From positions 1 to 64,000 of the forward strand of contig NZ_JADWYU010000137.1 in assembly GCF_016786325.1 (NCBI RefSeq): a stretch of DNA of 64,000 bases. The letters run 5' to 3'. Position numbers and translations under genes: made by a program. This stretch comes from Frankia nepalensis (GTDB taxonomy: Bacteria; Actinomycetota; Actinomycetes; Frankiales; Frankiaceae). Shown here one piece after another: positions 1-9,175 of this stretch (positions within the stretch are counted from its first letter, which is position 1; each line of letters opens with the position of its first letter). The notes under the pieces were generated by a model. The model was not told the DNA's origin. It was given only the letters and a program-made list of their open reading frames with translations, and did no database searches.

Positions 1-73
1 CCGGACAGACCACCCGAACGAGCCACCCCCAAAATTTCCGCGCTTGCGCGGCCGGCCGAAGGGCCCGGAGGAC

Positions 74-1111
74 TCAGGGGGCGAACAGGGCGCCCAGCTG
101 GGCGGGGCTGATGTTGCCACCGCTACAGACGAGGGCGACCCGGCGGCCGGCGAAGCGGGCCGGGTCGGCGAGGACGGCGGCGAGCGGGGCGGCGCCGGCC
201 GGCTCGACCAGGTTGCGAGTCTTCTCGATCATCAGACGGGTGGCGGCGTGGATCGCGTCGTCGGAAACCAGGACGAAGTCGTCGAGCAGGGCGCGCATCA
301 TCGCCTGCGGCAGCGCGAACGGGCTGCCCGTCGCGACCCCCTCGACGGCCGTTCCCATCGGCGCGTCGACGAGCGCGCCGGACTGCCAGGACCGGTGGGC
401 GGCGGGCGCTGCGGCCGACTGCACGCCGATCACCTCGATGCCCGGGTCGACCGTCCTGGCCACCAGGCCCGCGGCGACGACGCCGGTTCCGGAGCCGACC
501 GGGACGACGATCGCGTCCAGGTCGGGTTGAGTCTCCAGGATCTCCAGCGTGCAGGTGGCGACCCCGGCGATGAGCAGCGGCTCGTCGCCGGAGTCGACGA
601 ACCGCAGCCGTTCGTCGGCCGCGAGCGCGGCGGCGTGCCGCCGGGCGTCGTCGAAGGTCGCGCCGCGCGCCAGCACCTCGGCGCCGAGCGCGCGCATCGA
701 CTCGACCTTGACCGGGTTGGCGTTCTCCGGCACCACGATCACGGCCCGGGTGCCGAAGACCCGGGCGGCGTAGGCGACCGACTGGCCGTGGTTGCCAGTC
801 GAGGCGGCGGCGAATCCGCGGGCGCGTTCCTCGTCGGGCAGGGCGGCGGCCAGGTTGACCCCGCCCCGCACCTTGAACGCCCCGACCGGCTGGTGGTTCT
901 CGTGCTTGACCCACAGCGCGGCGCCGCGAACCCCGGCGGCCTCGGCGGCGGCGTCGAGCTGCGGATAGCGGAACAGCGGCGTCTCCCGCAGGTACGGCGC
1001 GATTCTCTGTCTCGCCCGCAGGACGTCCACGAACTCCGGTGGGGCGGGCAGTTCGACCGCCGGGCCGCCGGCCAGCTGGCCCACCTCGTCGGCGGGCTGG
1101 GTCAGGGACAC
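74..1111 (-). CDS. PLP-dependent threonine/serine dehydratase-like enzyme
   Basis: A 345-residue fold-type II PLP enzyme, probably a cytosolic threonine or serine ammonia-lyase that deaminates the amino acid to a 2-oxoacid. The PLP lysine lies in GAFKVRGG (about residue 79), the substrate loop is STGNHGQS, the phosphate-binding loop is GSGTG, and the C-terminal cofactor motif is CSGGN. The length fits a catabolic enzyme without an ACT regulatory domain. The GTG start has a GGAGG directly against it, which is too close for an ideal ribosome site, so the true start could be slightly downstream. The upstream neighbour on the same strand is a TetR regulator 186 bases away. Substrate specificity (Thr, Ser or hydroxy-aspartate) cannot be read from the sequence. 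Confidence 0.88.
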   Translation of the reverse strand: MSLTQPADEVGQLAGGPAVELPAPPEFVDVLRARQRIAPYLRETPLFRYPQLDAAAEAAGVRGAALWVKHENHQPVGAFKVRGGVNLAAALPDEERARGFAAASTGNHGQSVAYAARVFGTRAVIVVPENANPVKVESMRALGAEVLARGATFDDARRHAAALAADERLRFVDSGDEPLLIAGVATCTLEILETQPDLDAIVVPVGSGTGVVAAGLVARTVDPGIEVIGVQSAAAPAAHRSWQSGALVDAPMGTAVEGVATGSPFALPQAMMRALLDDFVLVSDDAIHAATRLMIEKTRNLVEPAGAAPLAAVLADPARFAGRRVALVCSGGNISPAQLGALFAP

Positions 1112-1297
1112 CCTCCGTGCCTATCACAGCTCGCCACGCATCCACCGGCCGTTTTCGTACCAGCCCGCCGACCCGTGCCCACGAGCTGGCGCCCGCTCGT
1201 CCGGGGTTGCGTGAGCCCATCTTGGGGACGAGAGCTGGACCTGTTCGTCCCGCCACCACGAGCGTTACGTCGATCGACCGGGGAGAGGTCGAGATTT

Positions 1298-2197
1298 TCA
1301 CACCTCGACAGGGTTCTCGTCCGTCACTGCCCGGCCGGCCGGAAGCAGGCCGTCCAGCAGGCGAGCCAGGCCGAAGTCGAACCATCGGTCCACGACCGCG
1401 TCGGCATCCCTGTCCGGCGGGTGGGAGGTGGCCAGCCAGGCGCGACCCTGCGTGCGGCCTGTGCGGGTGAGGCGGACATGGGTGGCCAGCCACCACTTCT
1501 CCCAGCCGGTAGCCCCGGCGCGTCGTTCGGTGTGCTCCGCCACGTGGAGAAGCGCCATGCCCTGCACATAGCCACTCAGCGCCAGGTAGGCGGCGAAGGC
1601 GTCCTCGGGGGCATAGCCGGCAGTGGTCAACACCGCCACCGCGCGGTCCACCATCGCCAGCACGGCGGGACCGGTCGGCGGCCGGGTCGTCGCCAGCACG
1701 GTCACCAGCCACGGGTGTCGGCGGTAGAGCGCCCACTCGTCGCGGGCGAGCCGTTCCAGCTGCTCCCGCGGGTTCGCCGGTTCCGGTGTGGTGGGGCTGT
1801 ATGCCCGGCTGGCGGCCGGAGCGCGCTCGACCAGGGCGTGCTCGACCATCGCGCCGAGCAACTCGTCACGGCTGCGTGTCCGCCGGAAGACCTGGTCCGC
1901 GCTGAGCCCGGCGCGATGCGCCAACGCGCCCATCGACACCGCGCCGATCCCTTCGGCGTCGGCGAGGCGGACCGCGACGTCGATCAGCCGCTCCGGCGCC
2001 TGTCGGCTTCGATCCGGCGCCTTCCCGCCCGCCGGGGTGGGGCGGGATGACGCCGCGGGGGCCATCGCCGTGCGGCCGAGGTCGCGGCGGCGACGGTAGG
2101 CACGCGCCTGGCAGCGGCGCGAGCAGTAACGCCGGGGCCGGCCGAGGCCAGGACCCGGCAGCGGCTCCCCGCATTCGGCACACGAAGTACCAGGCAT
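1298..2197 (-). CDS. TetR-family regulator with N-terminal zinc-ribbon-like segment
   Basis: A 299-residue protein. The first ~35 residues carry CAEC followed by CSRRCQARAYRRRR, a C-x2-C...C-x3-C cluster with a basic tail that looks like a small zinc-binding module. A TetR helix-turn-helix follows at about residues 65-115 (LIDVAVRLADAEGIGAVSM, then LAHRAGLSADQVFRR), and then an all-helical ligand domain. The ATG at 2197 is preceded by GGGAGAG at good spacing. The frame is open further upstream, but those extra residues lack a ribosome site and overlap the divergent DUF418 gene. It probably controls itself, the dehydratase downstream, or the divergent membrane gene. The effector is unknown. 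Confidence 0.85.
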   Translation of the reverse strand: MPGTSCAECGEPLPGPGLGRPRRYCSRRCQARAYRRRRDLGRTAMAPAASSRPTPAGGKAPDRSRQAPERLIDVAVRLADAEGIGAVSMGALAHRAGLSADQVFRRTRSRDELLGAMVEHALVERAPAASRAYSPTTPEPANPREQLERLARDEWALYRRHPWLVTVLATTRPPTGPAVLAMVDRAVAVLTTAGYAPEDAFAAYLALSGYVQGMALLHVAEHTERRAGATGWEKWWLATHVRLTRTGRTQGRAWLATSHPPDRDADAVVDRWFDFGLARLLDGLLPAGRAVTDENPVEV

Positions 2198-2321
2198 TCT
2201 CTCCCGCCGTCTTTCGTCCGGCCGTTTCGTCACCACGGTCGCCGTGATGAAAGCACTCCTCCCGGCATACCCGCCGAACCCAGTATCGAGGGTGTCGAAC
2301 TGTGATCTTGGAGGTGTTTCG

Positions 2322-3530
2322 GTGCACCCGTATGTCGACTCGCCCAGCGGCGCGCGGAAGGTCCGCCCGGATCCGTCCGCGGGCCGGATCGCCGACGTGG
2401 ACGCGCTGCGCGGGATGGCGCTGCTGGGGATCCTCGTGGTCAACGTCGCCTTCTTCGCCTCTGGCTACCCGTTTCACCTGGTAGTCGATCCTCAGCACGG
2501 CTCCTGGCCCGATCGGACCGTGTCCTGGCTCATCGAGGCCCTCGTCACGATGAAGGCGTACCTGCTGTTCTCCTTCCTGTTCGGCTACAGCTTCACGCTG
2601 CAGATCGGGTCCGCCCGCCGACGGGGGGTGGAGTTTGCCCCCAGGTTCCGGCGCCGCCTGGCCGGGCTGTTCATGATCGGAGTCCTGCACGCCGTGCTGC
2701 TGTTCCAGGGCGACATCCTGACGACGTACGCGCTGCTGGGCCTGGTTCTGCTCGCGCTGTCGCGGACCAGTACCCGCGTCGCGCTGGTCACCGCGGCCGC
2801 GGCGCTCGGCGCGGTGGCCTTCGCCGTGGCGATCGCCGCGGTGGCCGGTGCGCAGCTGGTGCCCGACCAGGCCGCGGCGCTGGCGGCGGGCGCGCGGTCC
2901 ACCGAGGCGCTGCGCGGTGGCCCCGGCGAGGTCATCGCCGAGCACCTGCGTTCGCTGCCGGCGATGGTCTCGGCCCTCGTCGTGCAGGGACCGCTCGCCT
3001 TCTCGGCGTTTCTGGTCGGGCTGGCCGCCGGCGACAGGCAGGTGCTCGTCGACGCCGGCCGCCACGACCATGTGCTGCGGCGCGTGCAGTGGGTGGGCTT
3101 TCCCGTGGGGCTGGCGGGCAGTGTGGTGTTCGCCGCGGGCGGTGGCACGAGGAACTTCACCGGACTACTGGTGAGCATCCTCACGGCTCCGCTGCTCACC
3201 GCCGCCTACGCCGCTACCGCGCTGAGATTCTTTCGTACCCGTCGAGGCCGCCGTCTGGCGGCGGCGCTGGCGCCAGCCGGACGGATGTCCCTGACCAACT
3301 ACCTCGGGCAGTCGGTCCTCTGCGTCGTGATCTTCACAGGTGTGGGTCTGCGGCTCGCCGGTACGGTCGGGGCCTCGGCCGTGGTGCTCATCGCGCTCGG
3401 AATCTATGCGGCGCAGGTCTTCGCCAGCGCCGTGTGGATGGCCCGGTTCCGATACGGCCCGGTCGAGTGGCTCCTGCGGATGTGGACGGAACGACGCCGT
3501 ATCCCACTCCGGCCGGCTACCAACCGATGA
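2322..3530 (+). CDS. DUF418 family integral membrane protein
   Basis: A 402-residue polytopic membrane protein. The N-terminal motif RIADVDALRGMALLGILVVN and the C-terminal block with GRMSLTNYLGQS and RFRYGPVEWLLRMWT are characteristic of DUF418 proteins, which are often annotated YeiB-like. About eight to ten hydrophobic helices are visible. The chosen GTG start at 2322 has a perfect GGAGGT six bases upstream. In-frame codons before it lack such a site. The family is related to acyltransferase-like membrane proteins, but no activity is established. It is divergent from the zinc-ribbon TetR gene with a short shared upstream region, so regulation by that protein is possible. Confidence 0.88.
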   Translation: MHPYVDSPSGARKVRPDPSAGRIADVDALRGMALLGILVVNVAFFASGYPFHLVVDPQHGSWPDRTVSWLIEALVTMKAYLLFSFLFGYSFTLQIGSARRRGVEFAPRFRRRLAGLFMIGVLHAVLLFQGDILTTYALLGLVLLALSRTSTRVALVTAAAALGAVAFAVAIAAVAGAQLVPDQAAALAAGARSTEALRGGPGEVIAEHLRSLPAMVSALVVQGPLAFSAFLVGLAAGDRQVLVDAGRHDHVLRRVQWVGFPVGLAGSVVFAAGGGTRNFTGLLVSILTAPLLTAAYAATALRFFRTRRGRRLAAALAPAGRMSLTNYLGQSVLCVVIFTGVGLRLAGTVGASAVVLIALGIYAAQVFASAVWMARFRYGPVEWLLRMWTERRRIPLRPATNR

Positions 3531-3755
3531 GGTCCGGATCAACGACGCGCCGCGTCCCGGACAGCGGCTGGTCGTGACCGCCCGCACCCGGGCTTACCAG
3601 CGGGCGGTCTTCCCGGCCGGCGCCACGCCGCTGGAGAATGGGGAACGCTGGCGATGAACGTTGGACCGCGCCGGCCGCGCGGCAGCCGGCCCACGCCAGT
3701 GGCGGCCAAGGGGCAAGCCGACGGCTCGACGTTCGTATGCGAGGGAGACGCGCGC

Positions 3756-4172
3756 GTGAGCGAACCAGATTCCCCACCGGAGCTGGTGATCGTTGTTACC
3801 GTCCACGACGTCCAGGATCACGGTGGCACGCTCGAGTACGGGCTGCAGTCCAGCAAGGGTCAGCTCGACGCCGGTACGCCGACCGGCGACGGCGGGATTC
3901 GCTACGAGTGCCGGGCCAGGGCCCGCTCCAGGCCCGACGGCACCCTGACCTGCAGGGGCGAGTTCCTGCACGGTCCGACCAGCGGGCGGTTTCTCTACAT
4001 CAGCTTTCGCGCTCCCGGTGGTGCTCAGTGGGTGCGGCGGACCAAGATAATGCTGCCGGACTCGATCTCCGGCGACGCGCGTCGGCTCAGCGCCCGGGTG
4101 CTCGACGTTGGCCGGTCGCGGGTGCTGTTCGAGCAGGACTGGCTCGCCGAGCCCGACGCCCAGAGCGCCTAG
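3756..4172 (+). CDS. DUF5990 family protein
   Basis: A 138-residue soluble protein. The block CRGEFLHGPTSGRFLYISF followed by WVRRTKIML matches the pattern I recall for DUF5990 (a conserved HG...RFLYL motif and a later R-x-K-hydrophobic strand). No signal peptide or membrane segment is visible. The GTG at 3756 is preceded by GAGGGAGA. An upstream in-frame ATG at 3654 is less likely because the added 34 residues look non-native. The function is unknown. It lies 225 bases downstream of the DUF418 gene on the same strand and converges on the thiolase gene. Confidence 0.75.
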   Translation: MSEPDSPPELVIVVTVHDVQDHGGTLEYGLQSSKGQLDAGTPTGDGGIRYECRARARSRPDGTLTCRGEFLHGPTSGRFLYISFRAPGGAQWVRRTKIMLPDSISGDARRLSARVLDVGRSRVLFEQDWLAEPDAQSA

Positions 4173-4219
4173 ATCACGATCTCTTCCAGGCCGAGGCCTC
4201 CCGGCTGATCCGGCATGAC

Positions 4220-4260
4220 GACGGCCCGCAGTCCGGGAAAAACTCGGATGGCGGGCCGTC
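4220..4260. terminator. GC-rich hairpin between convergent genes
   Basis: GACGGCCCGC at 4220-4229 pairs perfectly with GCGGGCCGTC at 4251-4260 around a 21-base loop. It sits between the 3' ends of the convergent DUF5990 and thiolase genes. There is no strong U-tract, as is common for actinobacterial terminators. Confidence 0.6.
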
Positions 4261-4276
4261 GGATGTCGCGGCCTTT

Positions 4277-5476
4277 CTAGGCGGCGGCCTTCTCCAGGAT
4301 GTGGACGCCGCAGGCGTTGCCGAGGCCGATGACGTGGGCGAGGCCGACCTTGGCGCCCTCGATCTGGCGGTCTCCGGCCTCGCCGCGCAGGTGGTGGGCG
4401 ACCTCCCAGACGTTGGCGATGCCGGTCGCCGCGATCGGGTGGCCCTTGGACTCCAGGCCGCCGGAGACGTTGACCGGGGTCTTGCCGTCGCGCCAGGTGG
4501 CGCCGGAGTTGAAGAAGTCGACCGCGCCGCCCTCCTCGCACAGCATCAGGTTGTCGTAGTGCACGAGCTCCGCCGTCGCGAAGCAGTCGTGCAGCTCGAC
4601 CAGGTCCAGGTCGGCCGGGCCGACGCCGGCCTTCTCGTAGGCCTGCGTCGCGGCCTGGCGGGTGAGGGTGTTGACGTTCGGCAGCACCTGGCAGGCATCC
4701 TCCCACGGGTCGGTGGTGAGGACGGAGGCGGAGATCTTCACCGCGCGGCGCTGCTGCTCGAGCGAGAGCGTCTTCAGCTTGGCGTCGGAGACGAGGACGG
4801 CGGCCGCCGCGCCGTCGCAGTTGGCCGAGCACATCGGCCGGGTGTTCGGGTAGGCGATCATGATGTCGTTCATGATCTGCTCGAGGGTGAACCGCTTCGA
4901 GTAGGCGGCGAGCGGGTTCAGCGTCGAGTGGGCGTGGTTCTTCTCGGAGATCTTCGCGAACAGCTCGAAGGTCGTCCCGCCGTACTTGTGCCCGTACTCC
5001 AACCCGATCTGGGCGAACACACCCGGCATCGTCTCGGTGCCGATCCGCCCGTCGATCGAGGCCACGGCGCCGAGCCGGCCGGACGGCGTCCAGGTCTTGG
5101 AGTCCGCGCCGCGGCTGCCGCCGGCGAGCAGGCCGGCGCCCGACAGCTTCTCCACGCCGACGGCGAGGCCGAAGTCCGCGTCGCCGGCGCGGATCGCCAT
5201 GTGGCAGACGCGCAGGGCGGTCGCGCCGGTCGCGCAGGCGTTCGACACGTTGTAGACCGGGATGCCGGTCTGGCCGATCTGCTTCTGCAGGTTCTGGCCG
5301 GCGACCCGGCCCATCAGGCTGCCGAACGCGAGCAGGCCCATCTCGCGCATGGTGACGCCGGCGTCGGCGAGCGCCGCCATGGTCGCCTCGGCCGCGAGGT
5401 CGATGACGTCCTTGTCGGGGTGCTTGCCGAACTTGGTCATGTTGATGCCGAGGATCCAGACGTCGTCGCTGGCCAT
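4277..5476 (-). CDS. SCP-x/lipid-transfer-type thiolase
   Basis: A 399-residue thiolase-fold protein of the lipid-transfer (SCP-x) group, probably acting on a beta-ketoacyl-CoA from lipid, steroid or aromatic side-chain breakdown. The nucleophile cysteine lies in SNACATG (about residue 80), followed by ELHDCF (about 297), GGLESKGHPIAATG with the catalytic histidine (about 341), and a C-terminal GNACGVHI. The gene is followed upstream in the operon sense by a DUF35 OB-fold protein, the standard partner of this thiolase class. Some relatives of this family are aldolases (Ltp2-like) rather than thiolases. The HDCF and GHP motifs here favour thiolase chemistry, but this is an inference. Confidence 0.9.
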   Translation of the reverse strand: MASDDVWILGINMTKFGKHPDKDVIDLAAEATMAALADAGVTMREMGLLAFGSLMGRVAGQNLQKQIGQTGIPVYNVSNACATGATALRVCHMAIRAGDADFGLAVGVEKLSGAGLLAGGSRGADSKTWTPSGRLGAVASIDGRIGTETMPGVFAQIGLEYGHKYGGTTFELFAKISEKNHAHSTLNPLAAYSKRFTLEQIMNDIMIAYPNTRPMCSANCDGAAAAVLVSDAKLKTLSLEQQRRAVKISASVLTTDPWEDACQVLPNVNTLTRQAATQAYEKAGVGPADLDLVELHDCFATAELVHYDNLMLCEEGGAVDFFNSGATWRDGKTPVNVSGGLESKGHPIAATGIANVWEVAHHLRGEAGDRQIEGAKVGLAHVIGLGNACGVHILEKAAA

Positions 5477-5611
5477 GTCCGCCGCTCCGCTTCTCGTGGT
5501 CGGGTGAGGTCGTCTCGGGTGCCGCAGGCGCCGGCCACCGGGCCGCGGGCGCTGTCACCGCGGCGCGCGGGCGCCCGGGGCCGCGTGCTGGTCACGCGGC
5601 CCGCGGCGGGT

Positions 5612-6007
5612 TCAGCGCTGGGGCTCGAAGCCGAAGTTGATCGCCTCGGTGCCGGCCTCGTCGGTGCCGACGGGCGCGACCGCCAGGCGCACCTTCATCC
5701 CGACGTGCACCGCCTCGGGCGTCGGGTCGACGTTGATCAGGTTGGCGCGCACGCTGGTGCCGGCGCAGTCGACGGTCGCCGACACGAACGGCACCGGGAT
5801 GCCCGGGGCGGCCATCGAGACGATGGTGAACGCCCGGACCTCGCCCTCGGTGGCGACGTCCACCTTGCGGAACTCGGTAGCGAAGCAGGCCGCGCACGCG
5901 TTGCGGCGGTCGAAGAAGCGCGCCCCGCAGGCGGTGCACTCGTTGGCGACCAGGTGCGGGGTGTCGCCGAGAACCAGGTAGTCCACGAAAGGTATCGACT
6001 GCGGCAC
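5612..6007 (-). CDS. DUF35 (OB-fold, zinc-ribbon) acyl-CoA-associated protein
   Basis: A 131-residue protein with an N-terminal rubredoxin-like zinc ribbon (CTACGARFF...CAAC) and a C-terminal OB-fold of the DUF35 family. Such proteins form complexes with SCP-x thiolases or MaoC-like hydratases and are thought to bind the acyl-CoA chain. The GTG at 6007 has an AGGAG about eight bases upstream. The frame is open to 6226, but the extra residues are low-complexity Arg/Pro sequence. The gene precedes the thiolase by 135 bases and is probably co-transcribed with it. Confidence 0.88.
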   Translation of the reverse strand: MPQSIPFVDYLVLGDTPHLVANECTACGARFFDRRNACAACFATEFRKVDVATEGEVRAFTIVSMAAPGIPVPFVSATVDCAGTSVRANLINVDPTPEAVHVGMKVRLAVAPVGTDEAGTEAINFGFEPQR

Positions 6008-6242
6008 GGTCGGCGCTCCTAGGCGGTACGGCCCCGGGTCGGGGCGGACGGCACGGTCGGCCGGACGGTCAGACCTGGTGGTCGGACTGCCAGGCGGGCG
6101 CCGGCGCGGCCCGCCCGCGGCCCGCCCGGCGAGAAACCTGGTTCTAAATTCCGGCTTATCACCCGGCCCATCACAGGGCAACCGATCGCGCCCTCGAGGC
6201 ACGGGTCCGCGACCGAATGCCCGCAAGCCTCCGTAGACGATA

Positions 6243-6252
6243 TATCGCGATA
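6243..6252. promoter_or_regulatory. AT-rich palindrome in divergent promoter region
   Basis: TATCGCGATA is a perfect 10-base palindrome in an unusually AT-rich patch between the divergent DUF35 (start 6007) and methyltransferase (start 6354) genes. It could be an operator or simply lie near a promoter. No cognate regulator is adjacent. Confidence 0.3.
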
Positions 6253-6353
6253 AATCTCAGGGGTCCGGCGCGGCGGCCGGGCCGAGCGCCTCGGCGTTGA
6301 GCCATGCCGACGCCCGGCCGAGCACCAGACCACCGTTTTGGCAGGATGATCTC

Positions 6354-6968
6354 ATGGCTGAGCCGGAGAACGGACGGTGGAACCACAACATCCACTACCA
6401 CCCTCTGGTCCTGCGGGCGGTCCCCGCGGACGCGCGGCGGGCGCTCGACGTCGGCTGCGGCGAGGGCATGCTGGCCCGCGCGCTGCGCCGGACGGTCCCG
6501 CGGGTCACCGGCATCGACCTCGACGCGCCGAGCATCGACGAAGCCCGCCGCTATCTCGGCGACCTCGATCCCGGCGACATCGAGTACGTCGTCGGTGACT
6601 TCCTCACCCATCCGTTCGAGCCGGCGTCGTTCGACGTCGTCACCTCGGTGGCCGCCCTGCATCACGTCGATGCCGCCACGGGTCTCGCCCGGATGCGCGA
6701 CCTGCTCAGCCCAGGTGGCCTGCTGGCCGTGATCGGCCTCGCCCGGACGACGCTGCCGAACGATCTGCCCCGCGAGCTCGCCGCGGCGGCTGTCAACCCG
6801 TGGTACCGAAGCCGGAAAGGCTGCTGGGAGCATTCGTCACCCGTCGTGTGGCCACCGCCGGTGACCTACCCCCAGATGCGCGCCCTCGCCACCGAACTCC
6901 TGCCCGGCAGCGAGTTCCGCCGCCGCCTTCTCTGGCGCTACACCCTCATCTGGCGCAAGCCCCAGTAG
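6354..6968 (+). CDS. Class I SAM-dependent methyltransferase
   Basis: A 204-residue protein with the Rossmann SAM-binding motif I LDVGCGEGMLAR (about residues 31-42), the acidic motif II GIDLDAP, and motif IV FDVVTSVAALHHV, followed by MRDLLSPGGLLAV. It is probably a small-molecule methyltransferase of the Methyltransf_11/25 group. The ATG at 6354 follows an AGGAT ribosome site. An upstream TTG in the same frame is less convincing. The gene stands alone, divergent from the DUF35/thiolase pair, so its substrate is not indicated by context. Confidence 0.85.
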   Translation: MAEPENGRWNHNIHYHPLVLRAVPADARRALDVGCGEGMLARALRRTVPRVTGIDLDAPSIDEARRYLGDLDPGDIEYVVGDFLTHPFEPASFDVVTSVAALHHVDAATGLARMRDLLSPGGLLAVIGLARTTLPNDLPRELAAAAVNPWYRSRKGCWEHSSPVVWPPPVTYPQMRALATELLPGSEFRRRLLWRYTLIWRKPQ

Positions 6969-7139
6969 CGGCCAGCAGGTAGGCCGTCGGCCGCCTCAAG
7001 GTCGACGAAGCCCCCTGCCCCAGGCCCGGGAACATCGTGGCGAAGACCGTGCCGGCCGCGTCTGGTCACCGAACCTGGCGGTTCGCTTCCTCGGACCCTG
7101 GGTCCGCGGCCGGCGGCGGCCGATTCCTGACCTTGGTGG

Positions 7140-8516
7140 TTACCGCGCGCGGCAGTCCAGGTCCGCGGCGATGATGGCGACCCGGCCGCACCAGCTCTCT
7201 CTGGATACCTGCCAGCGGCCGTCGTTGCCGCGGACGACCGTGACCTCCAGCGGCACGGCGTCCTTGCCGAACGTCGGCACCGGCTTGGGGTCCTCGAACG
7301 TCAGGAACACGAAGGTGTTGACGGTGTCAGGGTCGGGGCGGAGCACCGAGGCGACGATGACCCGCTGGGCGGTGGCCATCGGGGGGAAGCGCTCGCCGGC
7401 CCGCCGGCGGACCTCGAGCAGCGCCGGGCCGTTCTGGACGGAGGCCGCCCACAGGTCGTCCGCCGTGCCGGCCGTGAACGCCGCGGTCAGCGCGGCCCGG
7501 ACCGCGGCGTCGGTCTGTGCGTCGGGGACGGACGAGCGGGCGGGCGGGGTGTAGTTGGGGATCTCGGGCATGGTGTCGAAGACCAGCCCGTCGGCGATCC
7601 GGTGCGCCAGTGCCGGGTCGATCGGCTCCGGGCCGACCAGTTCGACGGACGGTATGGACCCGTCGGGCCGGAACCAGATCAGGGTCGTGACGTGTCGGCG
7701 GCCGGGGGTGGAGTGCTGGTAGTCGGGGTCGTCGCCGGCGGCCCTGGGACCGTAGTCCTGGCGCAGAAGGACCGCCGGCTGGCCGCCGACCGTGTCAGGG
7801 GTGAGCTGGATCTGGAGGTAGCGGGTCGCCTCGGCGTTGTGGGAGTTGACCGTGACGGTGATCTGGTCGACGGTCATCCCCCGCGGGGGCTGCCAGGTCA
7901 TCGACACCCAGGCGGCGGCGGGCTGGCCGGGAGGTGTCGTCGGCAGGTCGGCGACGGAGGTGGGCCGTGGCCCGAGGGTCGGACACTCGGCGTCAGCGGG
8001 GCAGGCGGTGGCTCGAGCGGGCTGGTCGTCGTGGTTGATCGCGTAGGCGGCGTCGTCGGCGGCGGAGGTGAACATGGCGCTGAAGGTCGTCGGGCCGATC
8101 AGGCCGCCGACTGTCTCGGTCAGCAGAGGCATCACGTCCGCGGTCGCCGACGGCTCCTCGGGGAAGACCCAGTTGCCGCTGGGGCGGACGTAGGCGGCCA
8201 GGTCCTCCCGGTGGGTGAGCCCGTCGGGCAGCCAGGTGACGGTGAAACCGCCGAAGGCGTGCGGGGTCGCCGGCCGCGGGGAGGGGGTGCTGGCGGGAAT
8301 GACCTCCTGGCCGGAGTCCCTGGTCAGGGCGGCGGGGACGCCGACACCGACGGCGGCGACGAGCGCCACCGCGGCGGCGACGAGGGTGCGTCGGCGGTGG
8401 CGGCGGGCGCGGGCCCGGACGGCGTCGGGGAATGCGGGGTCCAGCGGCCGGCGTGGCAGGCCGGCGCCGAGAGCGCGCAGCCGGTCGGCCAGGTCGGGGT
8501 CGGTCGGGGTGCTCAC
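7140..8516 (-). CDS. Membrane-anchored protein coupled to ECF sigma factor (putative anti-sigma partner)
   Basis: A 458-residue protein with a short Arg-rich cytosolic N-terminus, one transmembrane helix (about residues 42-64: TLVAAAVALVAAVGVGVPAAL), and a large extracytoplasmic domain that I do not recognise. The GTG start overlaps the sigma factor stop by four bases (GTGA), so the two are translationally coupled. This arrangement is typical of SigE-family sigma factors with a membrane protein that may sense the envelope or restrain the sigma factor. No zinc-anti-sigma H-x3-C-x2-C motif is visible. The anti-sigma role is inferred from context only. Confidence 0.75.
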   Translation of the reverse strand: MSTPTDPDLADRLRALGAGLPRRPLDPAFPDAVRARARRHRRRTLVAAAVALVAAVGVGVPAALTRDSGQEVIPASTPSPRPATPHAFGGFTVTWLPDGLTHREDLAAYVRPSGNWVFPEEPSATADVMPLLTETVGGLIGPTTFSAMFTSAADDAAYAINHDDQPARATACPADAECPTLGPRPTSVADLPTTPPGQPAAAWVSMTWQPPRGMTVDQITVTVNSHNAEATRYLQIQLTPDTVGGQPAVLLRQDYGPRAAGDDPDYQHSTPGRRHVTTLIWFRPDGSIPSVELVGPEPIDPALAHRIADGLVFDTMPEIPNYTPPARSSVPDAQTDAAVRAALTAAFTAGTADDLWAASVQNGPALLEVRRRAGERFPPMATAQRVIVASVLRPDPDTVNTFVFLTFEDPKPVPTFGKDAVPLEVTVVRGNDGRWQVSRESWCGRVAIIAADLDCRAR

Positions 8517-9175
8517 GGGGCCGTCTCCTTCCTCTCCTCGGACGCCGCGGTCGTGGCTGTGCGCGAGGGTGGGCCGGTGCCGTCGTGTTCGTTGGTGACG
8601 ATGTCGGGTGTTCCCGCCGGTGGCGCCGAGACCGGTCGGCCGGTGGGCGGCGCGTGGCCGAGGGCGCGCAGATGATCGCTGTCGCGCAGCCGCGCCAGGC
8701 CGCGGGAGGCCTGGCTGCGGACCGAACCGATGGAGCAGCCGAGCGCGGCGGCGACCTCGGCCTCGGGCAGGTCCTCGACGTAGCGCAGGACGACGACCGC
8801 CCGCTGCCGCGGTGGCAGTGCGGCGAGCGCCGCGAGCAGGTCGGCGCGGTCGGACATCCGGTCGGCCGGGTCGGTCACCGGGGCGGCGATGTCGACGGTC
8901 CAGGCGCCGTCGACGAGCAGGGGCACCTCGGGGACACGGACCTGTAGACGCCTCCACCGGCTGGTCGCGGCGTTGACGAGCACCCGGCGGACGTAGCCCT
9001 CCCGGGCGCCGTCGGCGATCTTTCCCCAGTGCCGGTAGGTACGCTCGAACGCTCCCTGCAACAGGTCCTCACCGGCGGCCCAGTCACCTCCGACGAGCAG
9101 CGCCGCGCTCAGCAGCAGACGTTCGCCCGATCGGGCCACGAACTCCTCGAAAGCCCGTTCGTCGTCGGCACGCAC
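8513..9175 (-). CDS. SigE-family ECF RNA polymerase sigma factor
   Basis: A 220-residue group 4 sigma factor. Region 2 spans about residues 6-50 (FEEFVARSGERLLLSAALL, then GEDLLQGAFERTYRHW). Region 4 is about residues 110-160 (LPPRQRAVVVLRYVEDLPE with the helix-turn-helix AAALGCSIGSVRSQASRGL). The ~50-residue C-terminal tail is disordered. The GTG start has GGGAGG five bases upstream. It overlaps the downstream membrane protein gene by four bases. It would recruit RNA polymerase to a regulon that cannot be read here. Confidence 0.92.
   Translation of the reverse strand: MRADDERAFEEFVARSGERLLLSAALLVGGDWAAGEDLLQGAFERTYRHWGKIADGAREGYVRRVLVNAATSRWRRLQVRVPEVPLLVDGAWTVDIAAPVTDPADRMSDRADLLAALAALPPRQRAVVVLRYVEDLPEAEVAAALGCSIGSVRSQASRGLARLRDSDHLRALGHAPPTGRPVSAPPAGTPDIVTNEHDGTGPPSRTATTAASEERKETAP

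Noticed and set aside
44-2050. A 668-codon plus-strand open frame
   Set aside because: It runs antisense to the dehydratase and TetR genes and has the Arg/Gly/Ala composition of a shadow frame in GC-rich DNA.
4277-5476. Ltp2-type aldolase instead of thiolase
   Set aside because: The NACATG cysteine, HDCF and GHP motifs of active SCP-x thiolases are all present, and no steroid-degradation genes are nearby.
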